A DNA stretch of 33,371 nucleotides from Gryganskiella cystojenkinii (Eukaryota > Mortierellomycota > Mortierellomycetes > Mortierellales > Mortierellaceae), in assembly GCA_015852425.1 (NCBI GenBank), contig JAAAIG010000011.1, positions 100,618 to 133,988 on the forward strand, given 5' to 3'. The number at the start of each line of letters is the position of its first letter. Position 1 is the first letter of the stretch. The notes beneath the pieces are model-generated. The model had not been told where the DNA came from and did not search any database. It saw nothing but the letters and a program-made list of their open reading frames with translations. A program made the position numbers and the translations under genes. Of the stretch, positions 8,817 through 22,816 are shown in pieces.

Positions 8817-9627
8817 ATGGAGGGTGGGTGTTTGAAGAGGACTGAATGAGAAACAGGTGTTGACAACTAAACCGTTGGAAGTTGATGAGAAGGCCGATGC
8901 TGCTGCCCGTTCATGAAAATCTGATTTTTTGGAAAAGAAAGAAAAAGTATAATAGTTCGGGAGAATAGAAAGCAAAGAGGAACAAAGAAAAGGAAGGTGA
9001 AGAAAGGTATCCATTTGCCCCCATTTTCTTTCCTTTCTTTTTTTTTTTTCCTCCACGTCCGCCCACTGAACACCCAAAGGTGGGTACGTTGCACCACAAC
9101 ACCTTCTGCTTTGCCCAAAACAAATAAGCGACGATGTCTTTTTTTCTCCAATCGACTGAGGAGAACAACAAAAATCAGTTGACTGCATGTTGTAGGACGT
9201 AATTGCCAAGTATGCAGTCGCAACTCATGGGACGGTCCATCAAGAGCAGGCAAATGCGATGATTGTGGGATGCCCACTTGTGCAGAGTCTGAGGTTGCTC
9301 ACTGCAGCTATGGATTTAGACAACATAGATGTGGAAAGGTACATCTGCCCAACTTGCGGTGCCCGCGAGATTCAGGGTCACAACAATTCATCATACAGAG
9401 ATCGCTCATTGTCGCTTCTGTCCTCGCCGTACCTCCCTAGTCGAGTTACTTTGTGTGAAAATTGCCGTGCTTGTCTGTGTCTCGATTGTGCTTTTATCCA
9501 CACTGGTGTACAGTGTGCTGCTCTAAACCAATATATTATGCTGGATAGTCACAAATGTGGCATTCCTCCATTGGCTTCCAAATCCAAACTGCAGCGTTCC
9601 ACCAGCACAATCACTGTTCTTGAGTAA
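8817..9627 (+). pseudogene. Cysteine-rich, zinc-finger-like protein with frameshift
   Basis: From 9196 one frame reads GRNCQVCSRNSWDGPSRAGK and continues CDDCGMPTC...HCSYGFRQHRCGK. At about 9340 the coding signal moves by +1 to a second frame that reads YICPTCGAREI, then LCENCRACLCLDCAF and SHKCG, ending at 9627. The many C-x2-C pairs suggest zinc binding. The first part joins in frame to a 7-bp exon (ATGGAGG, 8817-8823) through a 371-bp GT-AG intron with a good acceptor (TGTTGTAG), giving MEGRNCQVC; this tiny exon is speculative. The frame change within GGAAAGGTAC is either a mutation (pseudogene) or a sequencing error. No specific family is recognised. Confidence 0.5.
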
Positions 9628-10458
9628 AAAGCGGTTGACTTCGATTGTTTCTGAGGTATCCTTATCCACATTTGTTTACATGTTTGTCTGTCCCTTGCCG
9701 TCCAACCCGCTTTCAAAGTTTCTCTTAGTTGACGAAAGTCGTGCATGTCAATTAATCTGCACGGAAATGCAAGACTCTGCTAATTAAACGACTTCTCTGC
9801 TTGGTTAGACCTCAGTGTTCAATCCATTGATCTTGACTGCTGTTGTGGTTCTTGTACTCAAGCTCGCCTTCGCCCTCGCCCTCAACTGTTTTGTCTTCTT
9901 GACTATATCACGCTTCATCGCTGCTGTGTGGCGCTCGTATTCACGCAAAACCTCGCCCTCAACTGTTTGTGTAGGGTCTTGCGTTGTGGTCTTTGTTTGG
10001 GCATCAGCAGGGAAACGAGCTATTCTGTGAGTTTTGTCCCAACGACACTTTAAAGGACAGCCAAAGAATGTGTCTATCCGCCAAACCACCTGCACAACAC
10101 CTTTTCCGCTTAAGCTCTACATCTCTTCAGCCTGCCACTGTAAACCTCAGTTGTATCTACATCCTAGGCACTGTTTCCTCAGGCAAAGGACTGCCTACTG
10201 TGATGTCAAAGATAAACATTCATACTAGCCGCAGCAGACAGACTCCTTCAAGGTGAGGAAAACGGAAAAGTGGGGGTAGAAAAGGCAATAGCAGGGGCAG
10301 GGGGAGCGGTAGCAAGGCCGAGCATAGGGGGAGCGTTGTTGGTCAAGGTCATGGTGGTGAACAAGGAAGAGAGTGAATCGGAGAGAGCTGTGCTATCATG
10401 TAGAGCACAATGAAATTGCAGGCGAAAAGATATGATGCTTTCATTAACGGAGCTACGT
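9628..10458. other. Intergenic region with an unassigned minus-strand frame
   Basis: A 96-codon minus-strand frame (9805-10095) ends in a charged, probably helical segment (REYERHTAAMKRDIVKKTK). It could be the last exon of an unknown gene, but no start or neighbouring exon was found. An 18-bp sequence (CTCGCCCTCAACTGTTTx) occurs at about 9876 and 9953. Nothing else is recognised. Confidence 0.25.
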
Positions 10459-10468
10459 GGTATATAAG
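10459..10468 (+). promoter_or_regulatory. TATA box before a small secreted-protein-like frame
   Basis: GGTATATAAG lies about 50 bp before the GTG that opens the reading frame at 10513. Position and orientation fit a promoter for it. Confidence 0.4.
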
Positions 10469-10512
10469 TCCATCTGTCGGGGCTGGGAGGGTACTCTGGA
10501 CATACTGTAGTT

Positions 10513-10933
10513 GTGAGACCGGTGGCTGTATCTGTCTTGGCATCGGGTCCCGAGCTTTATCTTGTTACTGTACACCCAAGGAGGAATAGGGTTTTCGAGT
10601 GTCCTGGAGCCAATAAGCTTGGAACCAACCCTAATGAAAAAGTGGATTTCATTGACAAAGCAGCCCTTCACATTCATGGAGCAAATGGGTTCCATTCGAT
10701 CTGTGATGAATCACAAAAATGGGAGCGTTACATTACAGTACCACAGCTGTGCGGAGGCTCTGATGTGGTCGATGGTGTTTAGGGCAGCAGGGTGCTGCGA
10801 TGAAGAGGCAGAGGGAAATTTGTCACCTACAGCTGGACTGAAGAAAGCCAGCGCGTGTCGCGTGTGCAACGCCACAGTTCTTTACCAGAAATCTTTCACA
10901 GTGAACGCGTGTACCGACATTTCCTTCTCATAA
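10513..10933 (+). pseudogene. Small cysteine-containing secreted-type protein, apparently broken
   Basis: Frame 1 (10513-10782) reads like a short secreted protein: MRPVAVSVLASG if the first GTG were ATG, then LYLVTVHPRRNRVFECPGAN ending CGGSDVV. It has no ATG. The coding signal then appears in another frame to 10933 (GLKKASACRVCNATVLYQKS...NACTD). A lost start codon plus one frameshift at about 10740-10800 would explain both. An unrecognised intron is possible, but no splice pair of normal length fits. No known family is recognised. Confidence 0.4.
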
Positions 10934-11519
10934 AAATTTTACCCCAATCACGTCGAGAAGCAATGGTTAAAAGAGGCGGGTCAAGAAGCGGTCCCTCCAG
11001 GAAAGCAAAAGAGGGCTAATCTAGTTATCGATAGCCTTTCAACAAGTATTGCTCTTCTGACTGAAGGATGCTACGCAATGAAGCGAAAACCTGCACAGCA
11101 TGCGCCACCAAGGGTCTGGGTTGGAAGAGTCAAGAGAAATCGCCCTTTTTTTTCTTGCTCTAAAGAAAAGGCTCTCACCTGCTGAAATCGCGGAGAAGTT
11201 TCTCATTCTTCTTGAGTGTGAGAGAGAGGAAGGCGAAGGGAAGAAAGGTTGTGCATATGTGGATGAAAATTCGGTTACCGAGGATTACAGTTCAATCTTT
11301 TCGTGTGAGCAACGACAGAAGAGCAGATGCCTCCAGTGTACTTTTATTAATACCTCGTTACCTTTGCCGCAAGAAAAAAAGGCTCGGTATCTTCATTTCC
11401 GACATTGTGTTTCCAATAAATACCATTACCTGGCCTCCCCCTCCCCCCCCTTCCAATTGCCGTTCAACAACTCTCACCCCCCGCCCCTCTCTCCCCTCCC
11501 CTTCTCAAAGAACAGAAAA
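10934..11519 (+). promoter_or_regulatory. Upstream region of copy C
   Basis: Similarity to the copy A and B upstream DNA starts at about 11025. It includes the TTCTTCTGACTGAAGGATG block with a weakened dyad (11068-11101), the T-tract with CTTGCTCT, the block at about 11173-11300 in the same orientation as B, and CCAATAAATACC at about 11411-11422. The C/T-rich leader follows. Unlike copy B, it has no DUR3 tail in front. Confidence 0.65.
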
Positions 11520-11960
11520 ATGAAGTCCAACTTAAGTTCCTCGAATTTGGCTCTTATCGTAGCCCTGTTTGCTGTCCTCTGCATGACGACTTCAACAGTC
11601 GCTGCTCAACAGCAATGTGAAAGTTGTCTCGAAGGCGTCGTTCGCTCTATCCCTGCCTGTGAAAAGATCGAAAAGGTTTTCAATAGGGGGCAGTTTTCCG
11701 ATTCCACTTTGGCGGATCAACAATGCCTGTGCAAAGTTTACCAAGACCCTACCATCCTGTTCAAGTGCAAGGATGTGTGCCCCAAAGACATCTTTGACTC
11801 CACTATTGAACTCTCCAAGGTCATGTCCTCCACGTTCTGCAACAACACTGTGATGGCCAATGGCAAGAACGCCGCAGTTGGTACATTCTCCTCGACCACT
11901 ATGATCTTTTCCGGTTTGGTCGCTGTGGCCATGTCCGTCGCCTTGGCCATTGCCGCATAA
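11520..11960 (+). CDS. Secreted GPI-anchor-like eight-cysteine protein, copy C
   Basis: Intronless gene of 146 aa. The open frame extends far upstream, but the ATG at 11520 is chosen because it aligns with copies A and B and opens the signal peptide (1-29). Cysteines are at 33, 36, 47, 69, 71, 83, 87 and 107, followed by NNT and a hydrophobic C-terminus. Compared with A and B it lacks five residues (GGPVG) before the anchor region and has a more diverged core (SIPACEKIEKVFNRGQFSDS). The Asp before C-x-C is kept. It is the oldest-looking member, about 5 kb from copy B, with a 3' flank shared with copy A. Cell-surface location is inferred; function is unknown. Confidence 0.84.
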   Translation: MKSNLSSSNLALIVALFAVLCMTTSTVAAQQQCESCLEGVVRSIPACEKIEKVFNRGQFSDSTLADQQCLCKVYQDPTILFKCKDVCPKDIFDSTIELSKVMSSTFCNNTVMANGKNAAVGTFSSTTMIFSGLVAVAMSVALAIAA

Positions 11961-12480
11961 TCTGGCGCAGAAAGGTGACGCTCCTCTAATTTTCCTTTTG
12001 ATATCATCAGTAAATAAACAAAATAATAGAAGGTCGTATTGCCTCCTCTTCCCGTCCTTGGTCTAAATCATGATGATAGCAATTGGCGAACATGGAAAAA
12101 AAACACAGGTGGGTATATTTGGATGTGTAGTAGAACGAGAGGGGAACAAAATACATGAGGTTGGTTGTCGTGCAAGAGCATTCTCCTGGGTTCCCTGTAC
12201 ATCCTGTTTTTGTTCTTCGCTCGGTAGATCTTAGATACCTCCATTTGCGAGTGGCAGACAGTTGGGTGTGACTTTGTACTGATGGGGATGCTCTCGTTGT
12301 TCCCAAACCAACATGATGTTCTGGAATCTACAGAGCGCAAAAAGAGAGAAGAAATTATAGAAAGTCAAGAAAAAAAATGTGTTTGGGTCAGTTCTTTCGT
12401 TCCTTTGTTCCCAAGAGCTCTTTCATTTGCGGTCATGGTAAAAAACCAAACAATCATGAAAACAAAGAATGCCCCTTTTC
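11961..12480 (+). repeat. 3' flank of copy C, matching the flank of copy A
   Basis: DNA to about 12417 is the counterpart of 5166-5634. The match ends at GTTCCCAA, the point where copy A's flank runs into the DUR3 fragment. The last 60 bp are unique. No gene is seen here. Confidence 0.78.
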
Positions 12481-13205
12481 TTACGGTTCAATCCAGTCAT
12501 CGCAATTGACAGGACAAAAGTCTTTGACGCCTTTCACCATGGCTGCCTGAACCTCTGGGTTCTCTTGCGCAGATTCTTTGTAAACCTCTTCCACAACCTT
12601 CAAGACCGCCTGGTGAACGTTGTCAAAGACACCATTTTCATGACCCCAGGGCGCAAAACAAGCGACTGCTTTGGCACTCCCGCAGAACTCTGTTGGATCT
12701 CGCGCTCCAGGGGGGTTAGGACATGTACCCCTGAACAGGTCAAAGATGGTGCTATCCACGACATGGTCTGGTCCCTCGAGCTGAGACATGACCTCGGGAA
12801 TCAGTTTTCTAGAGGCGTCGGCGAGTTTTGGGTCCGAAATCATGGAAGCTTGATGTTCAAGAATAGCTTCGTATTTCTTTGTGAGGAATGTGACCGGATC
12901 ACCACGGCATTCCTCCTCTGTTTTGTTGAGTAAAATGAAGAAATAGGGGAAGAAAACACAAAGGAAATAGGTTGAGTAAGGTAGATCATGGATATTGCCT
13001 TTAATTAGTCAATGCGGGTTCCTTTTAGATGAGGTAATGTTGTTGAACAGTGTCGATGTAGGCACGAGACAACGAAAGAGGTTTCTCCTGAACTTGTGTG
13101 TCGTGTGAGAAGAAAGGGAGAGGTAGCATTACCACAGGCATGGACGTATACGAGACCAGCGCAGCTTGCAACGATGGCCAAGAGAACGAGACTTAAGCGT
13201 GTCAT
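12481..13205 (-). CDS. Small secreted cysteine-containing protein
   Basis: Two exons on the minus strand, 13205-13133 and 12917-12481, joined across a 215-bp GT-AG intron; 169 aa. A clear signal peptide (MTRLSLVLLAIVASCAGLVY, cleavage near VHA) is followed by CEEECRGDP. A largely helical middle (TKKYEAILEHQASMISDP) comes next, then TCPNPPGARDPTEFCGSAKA and the end KDFCPVNCDDWIEP. Seven cysteines remain in the mature part, so one may be unpaired. There is no anchor signal, so it is probably released. No known family is recognised. The join restores the codon TGT-GAG and keeps the frame, which supports the model. Confidence 0.75.
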
Positions 13206-14159
13206 GAATATAGTGAGGGGGTTGAACGGTGAGGACGAAGGAACGATGTTGAGGTAGAAGTAATATCGAAGAGTGCAGGAGTGAAAACGAACAAGAAAAC
13301 AAGTTGAAAACAAGGAAGAAGAAAAAACCTAAAAGATCTGAGAAAGTAGCAGGTGACAGTGTGGAGGCACAAAGTTGCGACCGAAGGGCACGAGAGTGAA
13401 TGTGGATTAGGGGTGGTGAAATCAAATTCATTCCGATTGAAGCGAGTCTTTTGATCAGCACTTGGTTTTTTTGGAATCAAGAGAGAGTCCAATTGAACGC
13501 TTACCGTTCTCACCGACGACGGACAACTGAGAAGGGAAAACGAGGTTTTCACTTTTGGCGACACTTTGATTGCTGTAGCCCTACGAAACGACAGGGTGCG
13601 GTTTGCCGCCGCGTTTTTGTCACTCCTCGGCCATCCCAATTATCTTGAGGTTCCTTGAGGGAGAGCCAGCTTCTATCGTCGCCGTGGATGGTCTCTTGTG
13701 CGATATAATTGCGTCCGTACAATTCCACTTCACGCTCGCGAATCTATTAAAAGCCTGATGAGCATAGGTAAGCCAATCCTCTGGGTCATTTTTTTCTTCT
13801 TCGCACGAAGCATTTGTCAAGTCAGGCTTTATCTCGAAGCCTAGCAACCTCTTGGAGGCTGCTCCGTGAATCCTCAAACGCCTTATTATGTCAATACTGA
13901 TGGATGAAGAGGAATATTGGATTATCCAAGAGTTTATCGGGATCCTTCAGCTCTCCTCGTGATTTGACGCCACCACTGTAATGTATATCAACTAGAGCCT
14001 CAGTGAATAAAAAGAATAGTCGCTCAAGCCACAAACGCGTAAAAATCTGTTCTTTTTCTTGTGTGTGTTTTAAAAGCGACTCGATCTCAATCAACACTCC
14101 GTTCACTTTCCACGCTCGATCCCATTTACGAGTTCGATGCCACCACGACAATCATCGAC
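13206..14159. other. Intergenic region with a decayed unknown fragment
   Basis: 13206-13620 is the upstream region of the minus-strand secreted protein. Between 13620 and 14151 two overlapping minus-strand frames look protein-like (GELKDPDKLLDN in one; FEIKPDLTN and DWLTYAHQAFNRFASVKW in the next). They change frame near 13900 and have no start codon. This looks like a degraded gene of unknown family. The promoter of the LRR gene must lie within or next to it. Confidence 0.35.
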
Positions 14160-16571
14160 ATGGCATCCTCTCTCTCCCGAAAACGCACCCTCCAGGATCT
14201 ATTCCATCATTCCTCCTCCTACAATCCTGAAAACTTTCCTTCCCTATTCACATTAGCCATCCAGGCCTCCATCTCGGCCCTTCACATCTTTGGCTCCCTT
14301 CAGGGCCTCACCTTCCACCCCTTTGGGAAAGCTCTCCTCAAAGAATTTCAAACCCGTGCGACCCAGTGGCGACTCACGACTGAACAACGTCAAGTCGGCA
14401 TCCTCCTCTTTGCTGAGGCCTATGGACCCGATGGACTCTTGAGGCCCGAGTATTCAGGACTTCGGTGCTCTCTTCCCAAGGATATTCCTCATCTCGGCAT
14501 GTTTTCCGAATGTCTTGTCTACCTAGACCTCTCTGGTGGTCGTGGATCCCCCGGGGATGAAGAGGAAGACGAAGACCGAGGGTTCATGGACGCGGATCTC
14601 GCAGGTCTCTCGGGCCTTTACAACCTCAAGATCTTGAACTTGGCCGGATTGTCAATCGGCGATACGGGACTAAGTCATTTGATCCGCAGTGTGACTTTTG
14701 GCTCCTCAGGCCCCGCACTCCTCGAATACTTGAACTTGTCAGGTACCTTGGTCACGGATGTCGGAGCCGGGAAACTCTTTAAAACATCAACCTCGACCTC
14801 AATCACCAACAGCAAGAGCTCCAGTACTACATCGATCAGGAACGAGTCTGTTCACAGGGAACCCGTCTTTCAGAGACTATTAGGCGTGGACCTGACAGGA
14901 TCCAGAGTCCATGACGAAGTTGCAAAACAACTCTTCAAGAATGCTTCTTCTTCGGGGCCCTCCACCACTGCTGCTCCCTGGAGACGATTAGATCCCAGTA
15001 TCACCCTCTTCCCAAACGATAACTCCTCTTCCTCCGCTAACGAATACAAAGAAGACGACACGGATCCTGTGATCGATACCCGACCCATGTCCAAATGGTC
15101 CGAACGCCTCAACCGCGTGTTACGGATCCGTTTCGGGCAACGACCCGACCTCGCTGGCGAGGACGATCTAGGTCTAGCCGAATGTCTGGCGCTCTCGAAA
15201 CTCGGCCAAGTCATGCCCCGACTCTTGCCCGATCACTCACCCACAGAACATGAGATAGCCTACCGTCGTCGTGGGGAAGAAATCCAGCGAGAACGGGAAG
15301 CTCGCATGTCGAAAAAGAACCGGGCCAAACTGAAACGTCAGGAAAAGAAGGCCGATACTGAAACCAAGGCCTATGCGGCCGCATATGCGATCAACGATGG
15401 GACCGTACCCCTTGAGACGATGTATAACCTAACTATGTATCAACGGGTCATGACCGCGGCTCGAACTAGTCAGGGGAACTTTAGTTTACCGATCGGAAGG
15501 CGATCCGGCGTGGTATCGATGGCGTTTGTCAGGGATCGCGCACAAGTCGAGGTCATGGTCGAGAGACTGGAGATGGAGGAGGAAGAGAAGGGACAGCAGT
15601 TGAAATCGGGAATACAACCTAAAGCCGACGTATTTCACCCCGCCAAGATCAGAAACCGTAACTCACGACCTACCGCGACAACAAGTCAGCTGGATCTTTC
15701 ATCTCTGTCGACAATTCTCAATCCGGTGTACAAAGAGCAACAACAACACCGAGATACGGAATCACCTATACCCAAGCGGATTAAAACCTGGACTCCCAAT
15801 GTCATTATCAAACAGGAAGCATCATCATTACCGTCGTCGTCATCTCTATCATCGTCTACAACCTCTCAAACTCTTGCGCTTACATCCTCACCCTTCAGCA
15901 AAACTATGGTTTCTAGAGGTAATGACAGTGGCAGGGGTAGCAGTAGTGACCAACTTCCTAGTCGACGGAGGAATCCCTTTGGCAGTAGTAGTCAAGGCGG
16001 AGGAAATGATCCGTTTGCGAAACCGGCCGAGGAACAGAGACCGAATGATATCTTTATCAAATCCAGAGCGGCTCCCATTGTCAAGACCGAGGAGAACGTA
16101 GCTTCATCGTCACCAGAGAGAAAAAAGGTTCTCTGGGGTGTTGCTTCGCCACAAAGATCAACACCGTCTCTTCCTCAGCAGCAGCAGTCGCCTGCGAGAA
16201 CGATAAAAAGTATCTTTGGAACTTTGCAACCTTCGACCAAAGTCCAGAGGGACAAGAATAATAGCAATGACAGCAAAAGCAGCAACACCAACAATAACAG
16301 CATCACGAGACACTTCAACGTCAAGGATCCGGAAAAAAAGCGGGATTCTGTTAACCTCGATAGATGGATTCGGGTCGGTGCCGCTACCACAGCGAATAAG
16401 ATTCCATCAACTTCGCCCGCAAAAGGAACAATGATAGCCGGATCAGCACTTGCAACGCCGATGAAAGTAAAATCAGTCTTTCAAGGAGGTCCTACGCCTG
16501 TTATCCGATTCGATCCCAAAAACGAGCTCTTTGCAGATGACGATAACGACACCGCTTTAAATTCGTTGTAA
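14160..16571 (+). CDS. Leucine-rich-repeat protein with long disordered tail
   Basis: Single exon of 803 aa. The frame is open further upstream, but 14160 is the first ATG (MASSLSRKRTLQDLF). Residues about 115-240 hold LRR-like units (CLVYLDLSG, YNLKILNLAGLSIGDTGL, LEYLNLSGTLVTDVG) with an acidic insert (EEEDEDR). Residues about 375-430 are basic and helical (KKNRAKLKRQEKK), after which the protein is Ser/Pro/Gln/Asn-rich and disordered. A conserved-looking end follows (NLDRWIRVG, then PVIRFDPKNELFADDDND). Short motifs RTLQDLF, RTIKSIF and SITRHF resemble variant PCNA-binding (PIP-like) boxes but lack the glutamine. A nuclear scaffold role is possible but only a guess. It converges with the USP7-like gene 194 bp away. 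Confidence 0.8.
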   Translation: MASSLSRKRTLQDLFHHSSSYNPENFPSLFTLAIQASISALHIFGSLQGLTFHPFGKALLKEFQTRATQWRLTTEQRQVGILLFAEAYGPDGLLRPEYSGLRCSLPKDIPHLGMFSECLVYLDLSGGRGSPGDEEEDEDRGFMDADLAGLSGLYNLKILNLAGLSIGDTGLSHLIRSVTFGSSGPALLEYLNLSGTLVTDVGAGKLFKTSTSTSITNSKSSSTTSIRNESVHREPVFQRLLGVDLTGSRVHDEVAKQLFKNASSSGPSTTAAPWRRLDPSITLFPNDNSSSSANEYKEDDTDPVIDTRPMSKWSERLNRVLRIRFGQRPDLAGEDDLGLAECLALSKLGQVMPRLLPDHSPTEHEIAYRRRGEEIQREREARMSKKNRAKLKRQEKKADTETKAYAAAYAINDGTVPLETMYNLTMYQRVMTAARTSQGNFSLPIGRRSGVVSMAFVRDRAQVEVMVERLEMEEEEKGQQLKSGIQPKADVFHPAKIRNRNSRPTATTSQLDLSSLSTILNPVYKEQQQHRDTESPIPKRIKTWTPNVIIKQEASSLPSSSSLSSSTTSQTLALTSSPFSKTMVSRGNDSGRGSSSDQLPSRRRNPFGSSSQGGGNDPFAKPAEEQRPNDIFIKSRAAPIVKTEENVASSSPERKKVLWGVASPQRSTPSLPQQQQSPARTIKSIFGTLQPSTKVQRDKNNSNDSKSSNTNNNSITRHFNVKDPEKKRDSVNLDRWIRVGAATTANKIPSTSPAKGTMIAGSALATPMKVKSVFQGGPTPVIRFDPKNELFADDDNDTALNSL

Positions 16572-16765
16572 GAAGATGCGAAAGCGCATTTTTATCGAAA
16601 AAAATAAACTACAGTACGCGATTTTATCGTTTTTTTTTTTGGTGAGTATAAGCTCTTTTTTTTGGTTTTTAAACCATGTCGAACGAGCCCTGAAAAAGAA
16701 CCTCATCTGACATCAATCATATACTCTTTCTTTCTCCTTCGCCTGACATCTGTGTGGTATGACCT

Positions 16766-22078
<5,313 letters not shown>

Positions 22079-22816
22079 TTTGGCACGCAAGTATTGGAAG
22101 GAGAGGACGAGGACACAGAGGACAAGGAGAGATTGGAGATTGGCGAGTTTTGCTAGGTTCGATAGCTGTTCAATGGTGGAGAGCGTTTCCTCAGCAAGTA
22201 AACTCTGCTGATAGTTGCAGTCGTGTGAGAAAGAGAAGTCGAGTTGGTTGCAAAGGGTGGTTGGGGTGGTCCGTTTCGTTAATTAAAAAAAAACAGGAAT
22301 GAAAAGAGATTGCTTTGCAAACCCGAGAAATGAAACTGACGATGTTGTTTGTTAGCGAAGGTTGCGAGAATAGACCGAACGTGTCCAAAAGGGAACGAAC
22401 GGGAAAAGAGAATTAAAACGGTGAGCGAACGTTGGAAGAGGGTTGCGTATGTAGACGCGTGTCGTGTGAGAGGGGGAGGAATGGATGAAAGAAGAAGAGT
22501 CTCCGAAAATAAAAAAATAAAAAGTGAGGGAAACACAAAGAAAGAATAGAAGAAACAGAGCGAAACTGCAAAGTTGCAAAAAATGAGGAGTGTCGACTCC
22601 TCTACCCCACCACCCACCATGGATGGATTGATCATGACGTGGGCAAATTGGTCCAACATCACGTGCGCAGCATGAACTTGAGCTTTTTTTTTCTTTTTGT
22701 ATCGTCCCCCTGGTCCGTCTTGCTCCAAATTTTGTGGATCATATATTGAGCAAGTCGGACGAAGGGACAATGAGTCTATTCTGTTCTGCAAATGGATATA
22801 ATTATGGGACGCAAGC
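22079..22816. other. Promoter of the USP7-like gene and 3' flank of the J-protein gene
   Basis: No gene is seen. The strand that would be the USP7 leader is C/T-rich next to the start codon. A palindromic CACGTG (22660-22665) could bind a bHLH factor, but a 6-bp match is weak. Confidence 0.4.

Noticed and set aside
8811..9277. Three overlapping minus-strand frames
   Set aside because: Low-complexity Lys/Phe/Ser composition from A/T and purine tracts; the plus strand carries the cysteine-rich coding signal and splice acceptor.
9876..9971. Short direct repeat considered as a CRISPR-like or satellite array
   Set aside because: Only two copies of about 18 bp; no regular spacing.
11100..11519. 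Upstream extension of copy C's reading frame (140 more codons)
   Set aside because: This DNA aligns with the non-coding promoters of copies A and B, and the ATG at 11520 matches their starts and begins the signal peptide.
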